Numbered from the stretch's first letter, positions 22,501 to 34,200 are shown. The stretch: DNA of 64,000 nucleotides from Takakia lepidozioides (GCA_030704615.1 CM060734.1:23250001-23314000); one strand, 5' to 3'. Numbers and translations: made by a program. The notes: generated from the letters alone by a model not told the origin.

Positions 22501-24267
22501 TTGGGCAGAGTTCCACAACTTAAACCGAAGCATTCTATTTTACCATCTTCAGCGGTCCCTCTTGCTCTGTATAGCTGTGTGACCTTGTGTGCATCCTCTT
22601 TAATGAAAGACTATCAGTAACTCTCGAGCTATTGCAGGTCTTCAAAATGGTATCCGAAACGACTGAGACACAGACAAACAACATTCCGGCAGCGTTAAGA
22701 CAACCGTTGTCAAGCTCCCAGTCTTCTAGACTGGATCCGAGGCTTAATAGAGACTTGAAAGCAGCAGAGTACTATGTGGAGGAACTGAATGAACCTCCTC
22801 CTCGGCTGCCTGGGGTGCGCACACTGCTGCCCTTGTCAGTGGGAACCGCCCTCCTTTCGGGTGGGACAGACTGTCGTATTCGTATGTGGGACCGCCTGAG
22901 GTATTTGAATCAGACTTCCCTGTGTTGAATTTTTGTCTTCCTTCTTCCCTCTCTATCTTGTTTACAGCTGTCTCCCATCTCCCTACCAAAAGAAAAAATA
23001 AAGTATATCTCATTGTTGGAAGGAACATCATGCTTTCTGGTAGGAGGCTTTCCACCGAGAGGTAATTAGCTGTAATCAGATTGTGTCATTGACTTTGGAC
23101 TATTCATTCCCATTCCCAAGCAGAGTTTCTTCTATTCTGGTAGGTTAGAACCCTGCAACCGGCTCCAGGCAGGATGGTATCAGATCACACTTTGCTCTCA
23201 AGGCTATATGCCATATCCACCCAATGTGTCAATGACACTTCCAAGTTCTAGAAGCTTCCAGACACTCTTGAGTCCTCAACAGTTCAGTTATCAGATCACA
23301 CTTTGCTCTCAAGGCTATATGCCATATCCACCCAATGTGTCAATGACACTTCGAGTTCTAGAAGCTTCCAGACACTCTTGAGTCCTCAACAGTTCAGTTA
23401 TTTTTCCGTGAGTGAGTTGGTTTGTGCCATGATCGAAGAACCAACTAATCCTGTCCTCGAAAATTGCAGACCAGAGCGCAGCTACTGTGTATGTGGTCCC
23501 ACCACAAAGAGCGTGGCAACAGATGATGCTCAAGCTTTTGAGTTGTGGGCCATCAATGGTGTCCGGGTGGTCCAGGTTGGTGCCCCCTTCTCTCTTACTG
23601 ATGCAGAAAGTTAATGTCAAGTCTTAGTGTGCTACCTATATGAGCCCATCTATTTTACTTTCCAGGTGCTTCATAACAGAACCTCTTTTTAGTTCACTTT
23701 AGCTAAAGTTAGGTGGAATTTTGTGTGCATAGTAACAGAACCCTAGTATCCCACTTCAGTATCCTTATTGGATTTTTCCATCCCAACCCATGTGTTGTTG
23801 GCATGATTTCCAGCTAGCTTCTACTTCCTGTTGCGATGTAATCGGTAGCAGAATGAGGGCTTGTGAGTTGTGGTCTCATTATGTCCCAATTAAATCTGAA
23901 AAGGCAGAACAGCCGAGGGGTATGTCCTACCACTGGAGGAAGCCGTTAGTGAGCATCGTGATTGTACAAGAGTGCAACAGTTCATAGACGTACTATGAGT
24001 CAAAAGAGTTTTTCAAAGAGAAAATTGGCTGTCAACTCTCAAGGGACTCCACTAGTATAACCCTCTGTATTACAGGAGCTCCCAGGAGTGGAGGTTGGTG
24101 GCCGGACGCCCGGAAGTAGATCCATGTCGAAGAATGGAATAGCAGCATCTGCAGTTGATAGTGCTGGGTGTCACAGGGACTGTATTCTGAGCCTTGCTTC
24201 AGCACAAACAAATCAACGACTATTGATCTCCAGCAGCAGGGATGGTGCCATCAAGGTCTGGAAGTAG
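10585..24267 (+). CDS. VPS15: VPS15, regulatory subunit of the class III PI3-kinase complex (about 16 exons)
   Basis: VPS15 (PIK3R4/p150) is the membrane-anchored pseudokinase scaffold of VPS34, acting in endosomal sorting and autophagy. The start [20 protein letters not shown] gives Gly2 for N-myristoylation; an upstream in-frame ATG lacks this. Exons: 10585-10782, 11334-11408, 11504-11626, 14687-14732, 15066-15229, 15365-15444, 15685-15790, 16222-16398, 17204-17515, an unresolved one near 17691, about 18072-18815, 19783-22098, 22209-22379, 22638-22900, 23470-23575, 24076-24267. Phases agree wherever both borders are resolved. The kinase domain has LGGGRF and HGDIKCENV, but DFG is replaced by ADYYGS. 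HEAT repeats follow ([34 protein letters not shown]), then WD40 repeats ([12 protein letters not shown]) ending AIKVWK-stop. It is intact where resolved. The 3-kb third intron holds a LINE. Confidence 0.95.
11680..11695 (+). repeat. Left target-site duplication of the LINE
   Basis: AGAGATGTACTAAAGA here recurs exactly at 14168-14183. The two copies bracket the LINE in VPS15 intron 3 and are its target-site duplication. Confidence 0.8.
11696..14167 (-). mobile_element. 5'-truncated LINE (non-LTR retrotransposon) in VPS15 intron 3
   Basis: On the minus strand the element carries the connector before RT (13758-14150), then RT with [15 protein letters not shown] (motif A), [14 protein letters not shown] (motif B) and [10 protein letters not shown] (motif C, FADD), then TYLGVNF, and near the 3' end a Cys/His knuckle C-P-L-C...H...C (about 12050-12100). 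The frame shifts several times, so it is dead. No endonuclease is seen; the copy stops at 14167. Perfect 16-bp duplications flank it. It lies antisense to VPS15 and accounts for most of the 3-kb intron. Confidence 0.9.
12609..12675 (-). mobile_element. LINE 3'-tail insertion (~66 bp) nested in the LINE
   Basis: TGTACTCATAAGACGTTG through CCCAGTTTGAGCGGGA is a copy of the end of the same LINE family (compare 11697-11760). It interrupts the ORF downstream of RT. AATGGATTCTAGAGA on the left and AATGGATCTAGAGA on the right look like its target-site duplication, with one base lost. Confidence 0.75.
14191..14242 (-). mobile_element. 52-bp LINE-tail insertion with its own target-site duplication
   Basis: Only the last ~50 bp of the LINE family (ATTGTACTCATAAGACG ... 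GACCCCGCG) are present. ACTAAAGAGAGAGAG occurs immediately before (14176-14190) and after (14243-14257). This insertion landed in the right duplication of the big LINE and is therefore younger. Confidence 0.8.
16432..16711 (+). mobile_element. LINE 3'-end fragment in VPS15 intron 8
   Basis: The plus strand reads [20 protein letters not shown] and [12 protein letters not shown], the C-terminal end of the same LINE family that lies antisense in intron 3 ([20 protein letters not shown]). It ends with ATTATGAGTACA, the family's usual tail. The frame is open but short. It is a 5'-truncated insertion, here in the same direction as VPS15. Confidence 0.75.
19165..19430 (+). repeat. Two-copy tandem duplication in a VPS15 intron (~145-bp unit)
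   Basis: TGTGCCAGGGGCACTA and CAGGGCACCTG with TTATGTTTCTCTTT occur twice, about 145 bp apart. The copies differ by scattered substitutions. It lies in the intron between the HEAT exon ending near 18815 and the large exon at 19783. Confidence 0.7.
23178..23400 (+). repeat. Two-copy tandem duplication in a VPS15 intron (111-bp unit)
   Basis: The block beginning TATCAGATCACACTTTGCTC recurs 111 bp later and ends AGTCCTCAACAGTTCAGTTA in both copies. Only about two bases differ (CTTCCAAG against CTTCGAG), so the duplication is recent. It lies in the intron before exon 23470-23575. Confidence 0.9.
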
Positions 24268-25270
24268 GCTTTGGGGAGTGTCCACATGATACTGGTGGAG
24301 AGAGAAGAAAGAGAACAAATGGAACTTTGTAACGTCCACAGGAAGCTTGAAGAGCTTATGGGACAAAAGAAAGCAGTAAATAAGAAAGAGGGGCCGTCAA
24401 CAAACAGCCGGGAAATCAAGAGCTCTTCTTCGCCGTGCAGATGTACTGCCAGGCATCTCTCATCCTCGTGATGAAAGACCTCAGCGGGTTGGCTGTTCCT
24501 GGTGAACTGGATATCATACAAGCCGGACGATTAAACAAGAAACGTTTGCTAGTCTCAATCTCTCACCTGTCCTCTCTAGCACAAACAGGGCACTGGTGTC
24601 CAGTGAAGGGGATGAGGACAGACTTCTATAAACATCCATGGGACAAAGTAAAACAATAGATAGAGAGAACCAGGGGCAATGGCTGAACATTGTCCCTATA
24701 GTGTCAAGTGAGATAATCTCCCTTTTGGCAGAGGTCCCCTGTCCATATGTATCAGTCTCTTCAGCGATTCTTATGTCGTTCAGCCCCTTGTCACCTTAGA
24801 GGACAGCTGATGTAGCAGTATATGACAAGACAATTGATTGTTGAAAAGTGTCGATTAGCCCAGGTTATTTCAACAGTAAATTTTCTTGTATAGCATCCAC
24901 TTGTTCATTCAATTCTACTATACAGAGCTACATTCACATGGTCTTTCTATTGCATCGTCCTCTGGTTTTCAAGGGGCCAGAGAGGTGGAGAGAGGCCATT
25001 GAGCTATGTAGGACTACTTACCTCCATGCGGGTTCCCGTGTATTATATTCACAGACTGCTTCCGCTCACGGACATCAACTCCGGCTTTTCGCGCGTGCGG
25101 AAAATAAGATAAAGAATAAAGATAAATAATAAAAGCGTATTTGAAACGATGGAAGGTTCTGGTAGCGGCGCTGCCGGGGTCGCCGTCTTCGCGCAGCCAC
25201 ACAATTAGGGTTTTGGATAAGAGAGCGTTGGTTTGCAGGGTGCGGTGGAGGGCTGTAGGGCAGGCAGGGT
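24268..25270 (+). other. VPS15 3' UTR and intergenic spacer
   Basis: No coding sequence is recognised between the VPS15 stop and the next start. AATAAA-type signals cluster at about 25105-25130 (AAGAATAAAGATAAATAATA). The sequence just upstream of 25271 is GC-rich, as expected for a promoter and 5' leader. Confidence 0.5.
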
Positions 25271-25670
25271 ATGGGGTTCTTGAGCCGCCGCCTGCACACT
25301 CGTCCGCTGCGAGCGTCGTCGGCCGCCATCGCTGCCATGGCGATGAGAGGTCCTTCCCCTCTCGAAGTGTGCCTCCCTGCTGCAGTTTCTGTGGGTCAGC
25401 TCTCAGAAGTATGCGAGCGGAAAACTGTGTCGGTCTCTGCTTCGAAGGCAACCGCTATTCGTGAATTCAGGCCGTTGCATGAGAAAGGCAGTTCTAAGGA
25501 CTGGGAGAGCTCTAAGGCCTCCACGAGACGAATGAGCGTGGCAATGACGCCTGCACGGAGGCTGATACTCACCCGGGGATTCAGCACTGCAATGTCGTCC
25601 AGTAAAGGTCATTTGATGGGTTTAAGCCTTGTTTACTAGTCTGCTCTGGTGTACTTTGTATGTGTACGCA

Positions 25671-25714
<44 letters not shown>

Positions 25715-28493
25715 GAGGAGTCCTTACACCGATTGCACTCGGAGGATTGCAAAGAATCTTAGTATAGCGGAGTTTGAACGACTAGATAACTTTGGGTGTC
25801 GGAGATTTGTTCGCAGTACTTGGATCGAAGGGGCTTTCCTTAGTTCATTGACAAATGCAATGTAGCTTGGATGCATTAGAATAGTCGATGGGAGTTGATG
25901 TTGGAAGTGTGCATCTCCCTGCATTGCTCTATTTGTAAGGCCGGAATTATAGTATACTCACGGTTTAGCTTTGAGCACCAGGCTCTTGCGATATATTATT
26001 CAGTTTAGAAATTGACGTCCGTGACCTTTGCAGGTTCTCCGCTTGCAGGTTTGCGCTATCAAGAACTGTCTGGGGCTCGTTCTCTGGTACTCTTGTTTTA
26101 TTTCGCTTTTCTTGCTAAATATAGGGTTTTCCAACGGTCTTCACTTCGTAGCTAAGATGGGACTTCGGCCCTGTCTTGTAACTCCAAACATTTATCTACA
26201 TTGTAGTGGTGGCAGCTAACAGAAACCGTCGGGGCTGATCCTCTTCATGTGCTATTGCTCACTCCAGAATTTTTGTGACGCCATATTACGGGTAATGTCT
26301 TGCAGCGTGGCGAGGTCGCTTCTATGTCCACCTTGTATAGGCCAGTGTGTGGTTTCCCTGTTGGAAGTTCTTGGAGACAAGGAAGAGGTCTTTTTAATCC
26401 AAATTCCAGGGCTCTGTCAGTGGCAACCGTTGACTGGGGTTCTTCAGAACTGTCAACTACAGATGAGACTGAACTGAAACAGGGTGCACTCAAGGATGAG
26501 TTTGTGTCTGAAGCCCCCGTCAAAGAGGAGGCTGTGTCTGAGTTGAAAGAGGGGCTTGGCAAGGATGAGGTTGTGTCTGCAGTGTGTACCCCTGGTGTTT
26601 CTGAGTTGATAGATACACCTGTTAAGGATGAGACTGAAAATAAGGAGGATATTCGCAACTTGAAAGAGAAAATCGAAGCTACAGAACTGGAGATCGCGGG
26701 CCTAAAGCGGACCCTTGCAGAGAAAGAGGACAAGTCCTTTGAGGAACCCAGACGGGTGAAGAAGCCTGGGGATCCAGATTGGGGGATTCGCACAGTTGAC
26801 CCTCGTCTAAATATTCCACCTTTTGAGCCTAAGCCAAGAACCCAGAGTCTTGCGGATAAACTTGTAGAGGAGCAATATGGAGATAACAAGCCGACGACAT
26901 GGGAGAGGAGCTATCCTCCAGGGTCCTTCTATGATAAGGCAGAAAGGAGGAGGAGGAGGAGGTCACTCGACCAAGGGATGTCTAGGGCAAATACCTCTTT
27001 CATCAAGTTTCCTGGTGGTGATGACAGGGACACTTACAAACCTCCTCCTACTGTTCCACCTGTGCCGACAAATGACTACTCTGAGCCACCAAATCCTAGG
27101 TTTCCACATCCTGTACCTGAGCCTGACTACTCACCGTCACCAGTCTCCAGGTTTCCTCACCCTGTGCCTGAGGACCGCCTTGCGCCAGTATCCAGATTTC
27201 CACCTCCTGTACCTGAGACTGACTATACACCATCTTCAAGAAGCAGGTACCCTTTTCCTGACCGCTCTGCACCAGTATCCCGATTTCCACATCCTGTACC
27301 TGAGACTGACTATACACCATCTTCAAGAAGCCAGCACCCTATGCTGGAGGACCGTCTTGCACCAGTATCCAGGTTCGCTCACCCGTTACCTGAGGATCAA
27401 CCTGCTCCAGCTTCGAGGTTTCCTCACCCTTTACCAGATGACCAACCAGCTCCAGCTTCCAGGTTTCCACACCCGGTGCCTGATGACCGACCAGCTCCAG
27501 TTTCTAGGTTTCCACACCCCTTACCAGAGGACCGACCAGCCCCAGTTTCCAGGTTTCCACACCCCTTGCCTGAGGATCGGTCTGCTCCAGTCTCCAGGTT
27601 TCCACATTGTGTACCTGGGACCGACTACTCACCGTCCAGGTTCTCTAGACCCTCTCCTGAAGACCGACCTGCACCTTCCAGGTTTCCACACCCCTTACCT
27701 GAGGACCGGCCTGCTCCAGTTTCCAGGTTCCCACATCCTGTGCCTGGGAATCAATACACTGCCCGATCTTCTCCAGCTTCCAGCTTTCTGCCAGTGCCTG
27801 GAGGTGATGACATTGTGAATCCACCAAAGAAGAAGAGTCTGGCAGATGAGCTTGTTGAAGAGCAATTTGGCGCAGAGGCCGTAAAGAACATGACGTTCAC
27901 CAGAACTTACCCCCGGGGTTCTTTCTACGATAGGATTGAGAGGAACAAGAGGCGCATGGCTGAAGGGGGGACTTCAGACATTTCGTCGAAACTTGGGGAT
28001 TGGGTGTGCCCCAGGTAAGAACATTGTAGCTTTGCCTTATCTTGGTTTGTCCTTGGGTGGTTTGTTTGCTGTGTCTTACCGGCAAGACAATGGTTGACCA
28101 CCCTTGAGTTAAGAGTATCACATCATTGAAAGAGTAAGCAGATGTTCTTCATTGAGCTTGATTTGTCTATGAGTTTTCTGTCAGGTCAGTTGCGCCTGTC
28201 TGTCTTAATGAAGTACCAGATCTGCACCAAGGGCAAAGATTTGGATGCGTACGTACGAACTAAGAGTCATGGACTCGAAAGATTTTCTTACGCATACCTA
28301 TCATATGCCTGAGCTGACATTTGAATTTTTATTTTGTGGTCGCCACATGGAACTGAGACATAAAGTTGTTTTCCATGACAGGTGTGACTTCCGCAACTTT
28401 TCCAGGAACAGAGTATGCCATAAATGTCAATCTGAACAACCAGAAGAGTCAGAGTCTGGTATTGATCATGGCAGGGCTTCCTGGCACACATGA
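25271..28493 (+). CDS. RanBP2-type zinc-finger protein, probably organelle-targeted
   Basis: Four exons with GT-AG borders and matching phase: 25271-25607, 26034-26086, 26306-28014, 28382-28493, about 736 codons. The N-terminus MGFLSRRLHTRPLRASSA is rich in Arg, Ser and Ala and lacks acids, like a mitochondrial or plastid leader. A coiled-coil stretch (KEKIEATELEIAGLKRTLAE) follows. KPRTQSLADKLVEEQYG...YPPGSFYD recurs near the end as KKKSLADELVEEQFG...YPRGSFYD. Between them lies a proline-rich repeat, SRFPHPLPEDRPAPV, about 17 times. The RanBP2 finger GDWVCPR/CDFRNFSRNRVCHKC is split by the last intron (W-x-C-x2-C...N...C-x2-C). In plants, fingers of this type occur in organelle RNA-editing (OZ) and VAR3-like proteins. 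Targeting and role are inferred. Confidence 0.8.
25673..25712 (+). repeat. (TC)n microsatellite in an intron
   Basis: About 20 TC units in the first intron of the RanBP2-type gene. Confidence 0.95.
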
Positions 28494-29359
28494 GGAGCTC
28501 ATTTGAGTTTCCCGGCCAGGAATGTATACTGTGCTTAGAATCTTTTTTTATTTTCGGATTATGTGGAGTAAAACTCCTTCAGAACAAATATCCTGCAGCC
28601 TGATTCAATCAGTGGAGGATAAGTATGATGCCCCTAATACCAGGTCACTAGGCTAGGTTGTCCGACTATCAAAACCTGGAGTATCGAGTATGGAAGCTTT
28701 GGTTCATTGCTATCGTTTACATTCAGGTTACAGCTTCCAGGTTGAGAATTCGGTGTGGCACTTATTTTCAGGGCTTAAACCTAGGGCGCTGTCTAGTTAT
28801 TGCTCGACACCAACTAGAATACTTTTGGATTGTTTAAAAGAGCTTGGATTCTGTGAAGCTGTTCTTCAAGACTTTCCAAACCATAGCCCTCGTCTGGCAA
28901 CCCAATTAATTCAAGCCGATGAAGTTATTTTATTGTTGTTGAGTGGCAAGGTTGTACACACTGTCTGGCATGCATGATACATTGATTGACAGTTGTATTC
29001 CAGCTAGGGTTAGTGGATAGAAGGGATTCCAGTGTGTTTGGTTTAAGGCTGAATTGTACAACGTGAGTCCACATGTTACTACATGAGCATGGAAAAATGG
29101 AGGCATGAGAAAACACGGTAATACAGTCCGAATTTTTCTACGGAAATAGAATATATGTAGGGCAAACATTGGGTCCAAACACATAAATGAACTCAATTAC
29201 TGTGTTCTTACAATCTATGATGTATATATATATATTTGAAAAAAGGGGACAGAGGCTCTTTGGAAACTTTATTAGTCAAGGAAAAAATAATCTTGCATAT
29301 GCCATGAAGGCTGATAGAAGAGTCTCCCCTCCGAACCAAGCCTATCTAGGAGCGAAGCC
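28494..29359 (+). other. 3' UTR and spacer without a recognised gene
   Basis: A plus-strand ORF of 95 codons at 28690-28977 shows no family signature. I see no RNA gene, repeat array or TE end before the Harbinger-like terminus at about 29360. Confidence 0.4.
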
Positions 29360-29362
29360 TAA

Positions 29363-30455
29363 GAGCATCCCCACCGGTGGCACGGCATACGGGTACCTCA
29401 ATTGCCTTTTATTGAGGCATGTCCAGACCCTTAGAAGATGCCCTGGCTGGAGGCGGATGGTTCCCCACCAGTGGCACAGTATCCCGCGACCGTCGAAATT
29501 CTCGGGGCCGCTGAACCTCTCGCTCAACCTCCGAGTGAAGGTATTCTCCAAGAGTGTCATGGACCCTTCTATGCAGGCATTGCAAGACCATCTTGGTGGG
29601 TCTCGTCTTGGACGTGCCCCTAATGTGAATCGAGGGAGGCATGATGGCCATGACAGGATGTTTAGAGACTACTTCGCCGACAATTCTGTGTATAATGAGT
29701 GTTTTTTTCGGAGAAGATATTGCATGGGCCGAAGCTTGTTTTTGAGGATCATGGACAGGGTTGTCGAGCATGACCCATACTTTGCTCAGAAGTATGATGC
29801 TCTAGGTGTACCTGGATTGTCTCCTATCCAGAAGTGCACGGCAGCATTGTGCATGTTGGCTTATGGCATCAGTGCTGATGCCACCGATGAGTACTGTAGG
29901 TTGGGTGCGAGCACGGCAATGGAGTCCATGAAACGATATGTCCGTGCCATCAGAGAGTGTTACCAGTCAACCTACTTGAGGCAGCCATCTAGGGCTGACA
30001 TTGAAAAACAAATGGCCATCAATGAGGCCCGTGGATTTCTTGGCATGTTTGCTTCGCTTGATTGTTTGCATTGGGAGTGGAAAAATTGTCTTGTGGCTTG
30101 GCAAGGCCATAATGCTGACAAGGACAAAAACAATAGGATCATCTTGGAGGCCATTGCAGATCAAGGGATGTGGATTTGGCATGCTATCTTTGGTTTGTCT
30201 GGAGGCAACAATGACATTAACGTTCTTGACAGGTCTCTTTTCATTGCAGAACTATCGGCTGGCGAGGGCATGTCCTTCACTGTGAATGGCAATGTGTACC
30301 CTCGCTTCTACTTGTTGGTAGACCCGTCGAGGCACTGGGGAGCTTGAGAGTGTGCACATTTATTATAAGCTCCGGGCAGACTTGATTGAACATCTTTGGA
30401 ATGTTAAAGGAAACCAGACTTTTTGCTGCCATATTTGCATGTTTTCAAACTCATG
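29363..30455 (+). mobile_element. PIF/Harbinger element with an internally deleted transposase
   Basis: GAGCATCCCCACCGGTGGCAC at 29363, preceded by TAA (the usual TWA target of this superfamily), looks like a left terminal inverted repeat. The transposase frame starts MDPSMQALQDH at 29559. It has the plant Harbinger nuclease order: FASLDCLHWEWKNC (first Asp), IILEAIADQGMWIWHAIFG, GGNNDINVLDRS (second Asp). It stops at 30347. A different frame then resumes YYKLRADLIEHLWNVKGN (about 30361-30415), normally the C-terminal end. The section with the catalytic Glu is missing, so the enzyme cannot be active. No right TIR was found. Confidence 0.8.
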
Positions 30456-30689
30456 AAACTAAAGGGCTACCTATACAATGGCAGTGGCTCGGCAATTACG
30501 TAGTCCATAGTCCATATCGGTGCTGCAATTAGGTAGTCCACATGAGGATTTGGAATCTGTACAGACACTGGAATCACATGTAAAATGAGGGGTACCAGGC
30601 ATGGTATCCTGTCCAATGCAATTTACTGACGCCAATGTACAAGCAAGTACTACCTGACAAGAGTCTCTACAAGACTCATGCATTGTACA

Positions 30690-33600
30690 ATTCAGTTATG
30701 GACTTGAAGGGTACAATTGCAGGGGCAACATCATGCAATGTACCAGGCTGCAGTAGAATCTTTCACAATGACAAGTACAACAAAAACCCTTCCACAAATG
30801 CACATGAACTTCCTACCAATATTACCTCAATGAGGACTAGGGAGACAATTGTGAAGTACAACAGAAATAATTCACACAAATCCATATTAACTCCTTACCA
30901 ATATTGCCTCAAGCATGTGAGACTAGGGGTACGATTGCCCCTCCCCAATTACTTGGAGGGTATATTTGCACTGTACCAAGCACTGATGAGGAGCTTTTAC
31001 AATGTCAAGTACAACAAAAATAATTCCCACAAATCCATATGAACTCCTTCCCAATACTACCTCAAGCATGTGAGACTAGGGGTACAATTGCCCCTCCCCA
31101 ATTACATCCCTCCTAGCTCAAGCAGGCCAGTCTATGGGTGCAATTGGCCTTCCCCAAGTACTTTGATTACATAATTGCAGGGTACCAGACACTTATGAGG
31201 AGCTTTTACAATGCCAAGTCAAAATGAAACCCTTCCCACAAATCCACATGACATCCCTCCCCATACTAGCTCAAGTATGCCACAATAGGGGTGCAATTGT
31301 CCTTCCCCAAGTACTTGGATTACATAGTTGCAGGGTATACCAGGCACTTATGAGGAGCTTTTACAATGCCAAGTCAAAATGAAACCCTTCCCACAAATCC
31401 ACATGACAACCCTCCCCATACTAGCTCAAGCACGCCACACCAGCCATTCTTTTAGTGGCGAATAATCGCCACATTTCGACCTCGCGCAGGTCCTGGCGAC
31501 AGGGGCTAAGGGAAATGGGGTTAAGAAATTCAAGGATTGCGCCAAAAACTGATTTGGTGGGCCCATCATTCCCCGGAGAGGCCGAAAGAGGGAGGCACCT
31601 GTCGCCATATTGAAGGGAGGCATTTTATAACCGAGGAGCCAGATCCCACCAACCACCTGCAGGATATCGCCCTATCCCGAGTGGGTGGGAGGACGTGGAG
31701 CCAGCCCATTTTCCTGTATAGATATACGTATGTCCTAACTCTGTATACATAGAATTTGTTGAATTGAATATGTTTAATGTGTATAGTTGGCTTAGTGGTA
31801 CGGTAGAGGACTCTGCTATTATTTGCGGGACTTGGTGTTCAAATTTCAATACCTCTGTATTTTTTCGATAGTAAGGTGGTTTGGATGATAAAGTTCATAA
31901 ATATGGAAAAGGTGGCCGCGTAGGAGGGCAAAAGGGTGATCGCAGAGGAATGAAGATAAAAAGGGTGGTAGAAAAACAGAATGAGAATGTCACTTATTCC
32001 TTTTTTTGGGGATGAAAGGACACGTCAGCAAGTTGAGGACCTCTTGGACTATGTTTTGGATTCATTCGCCCAACACCCAATGGAGATCTCATATTCTCGC
32101 CACATATTTCGACTCTGTATTTTGTACCAGCGCCATACGTGCTCCTCTAAGGTTCTCAAGGACGCCACTTGTGCTACAATGTAAATACCTTAAAAGAAAT
32201 GTTGTGCCACACTAGGGGTACAATTGTCCTTCGACACCAAGTACTTGGATTACATAATTGCAGGGTATACCAGGCACTTATGAGGAGCTTTTACAATACC
32301 AAGTCAAAATGAAACCCTTCCCACAAATCCACATGACATCCCTCCCAACTAGCTCAAAGATGCCACACTATGGGTACAATTGTCCTTTCCCCAAGACTTT
32401 GATTACATAATTGCAGGGTACCATGAGGAGCTTTTATAATGCCAAATCAAAATGAAACCCTCCCACAAATCCACATGACATTCCTCCCAGCGTGTTTTTT
32501 TTGCGCGAAATTTCGCCACTTTTCGATCCAGAAATTGGCCTCACGAAATTTACAAAGGAATTATGGGTTAAAATATGGCACTGTTTCGCATTACTGCCCT
32601 CCCTAATGCCATCATGTTGCTGCAATGAGGACGTCGCCTATACAACTGTCGCACAGGGAAAGAGTCACGTGCCATTTGGGTTCGTTAGATCCAGATGATC
32701 TTGCCTATCGATTTCTAGAAACCTACCACCCTGCCAGCGCAAGGAGCAAAGCCTTGGGTTCAAAGTCTTGCCACTTTCGCCAAGGGGCCAAGCTATGGAG
32801 GGAACTCTCATTTAGGTTTCGCTTACCCGCCTAGTATCCGTGTCATGCACCTCCATTTAAGCAGACTTGCACCGCCTCTTGCAGTGGCACATGAGGCTTT
32901 GAGCAGAGTTGCTAATCTTGGACAAGATTAGTCATATTTGTCAATGGATTGTATCCATGTGACAGAGTTGTGCTAGGCTTTACAATATGCAGTGACGTTG
33001 TTACTTAGAAAAAATTACCTCCCTTGTCGCTCCCACAAACCGAACACTACCTGAGTTGAGTTCGCATAAAACTCATCAAACATTCTTGACAGTAGCCACC
33101 GGTTCGAGATCACATGCCACGGAGTCGCCGATTGATCTTCCTAATAGACCAGCCAGGAGCCAACGTGGCTCAAGTTCTTAAATGAAAAAAAAAAACGCTG
33201 ATCCCTCCCCATACTAGCTCAAGCATGCCACACTAGGGGTACAATTGTCCTTCCCCAAGTACTTGGATTACATAATTGCAGGGTACTAGACTCTTATGAA
33301 GAGCTTTTACAGTACCAAGTCAAAATGAAACCCTTCCCACAAATCCACATGACATCCCTCCCCATACTAGCTCAAAGCATGCCACACTAGGGGTACAATT
33401 GTCCTTCCCCAAGTACTTTGATTACATAATTGCAGGGTACCAGGCACTCATGAGGAGCTTTCACAATGGGTTGTCTCTTTTGTCAAAGAGCAGCAAAGTA
33501 CCAGCATGTCTCAATCTTTCAGAAGGTCTAACACACTGTCATAGAACTTGTATTGGACACATTTCTTCTCCGACCTTGCAAAATATGATATGTGGCAATT

Positions 33601-34200
33601 GAAGGCCTCAGCTCTCTTAGCTATGGCCTGCCAATATTCCTGCCCAGACCAACAATTTCAGGGTGCTTGTCACTCAACCACATAGTGGCAAAATCCACAT
33701 GAGACCATGCTAAGACCCACTGGGAAGGTTGAGGGTATAATAAGTTTGGAGTTCATGATGGGGATGATGAAAGGCTTGGCAAGCACACGATAAAACATTG
33801 AAAGTTGGCATGTCGAAGTAAATAATGGTCACCCTTGGCCCAGCACAGTGAAGTGCATATGAGAATATATTATGGAAATACATACCAAGCATCCTCCCAA
33901 TACTTGCTCAATGACTGAGACTAGGGGTACAATTGTCCTTCCCCAATTACTTGGAGGTTATAATTGCAGGGATATAACTGCATTGTACGAGGCACTGATG
34001 AGGAGCTTTGCATCTATGAGAGCAATGAATGAGACAAGGGGTAGAAAGATCACAAATGGTTAACAAAGGTGCACATGGCAATGGTTAAAAAGATTATAAA
34101 GCACATGCAATGATTCCTCACATGTCCCAGCACCTCAGCAAAATTCACGAAGGGCTTACATTTGTCATTCCCCAATTACTTGGAGGGTATAATTGCCAAA
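30690..34200 (+). repeat. Degenerate tandem array, unit ~130-160 bp, with insertions
   Basis: GGGTACAATTGTCCTTCCCC, ATTGCAGGGTACCAGGCACT, TATGAGGAGCTTTTACAATG and AAACCCTTCCCACAAATCC recur in this order. Copies begin near 30945, 31080, 31137, 31286, 32215, 32378, 33235, 33394, 33921 and 34155, with weaker ones from about 30700. The array is split by unrelated blocks at about 31436-32205, 32490-33195 and 33465-33900. I see no coding sequence. It behaves like an old satellite invaded by other elements. Confidence 0.8.
31785..31860 (+). ncRNA. tRNA-like sequence, probably a SINE head
   Basis: TGGCTTAGTGG (31788-31798) fits the RNA polymerase III A box, and GGTGTTCAAATTTC (31834-31847) is a degenerate B box at the right spacing. 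The acceptor arms do not pair and there is no clean tRNA end, so a tRNA-derived SINE or tRNA pseudogene is more likely than a working tRNA. It lies in a block inserted in the tandem array. Confidence 0.45.

Noticed and set aside
26245-26889. 214-codon antisense ORF
   Set aside because: Shadow of the RanBP2-type gene's third exon, whose sense frame has a clear zinc finger.
26877-27818. 313-codon plus-strand ORF in another frame
   Set aside because: It is the alternative frame of the proline-rich repeat and stays open because the repeat unit is a multiple of three.
31785-31860. A working tRNA gene
   Set aside because: A and B boxes are present but acceptor arms do not pair and the B box is degenerate.
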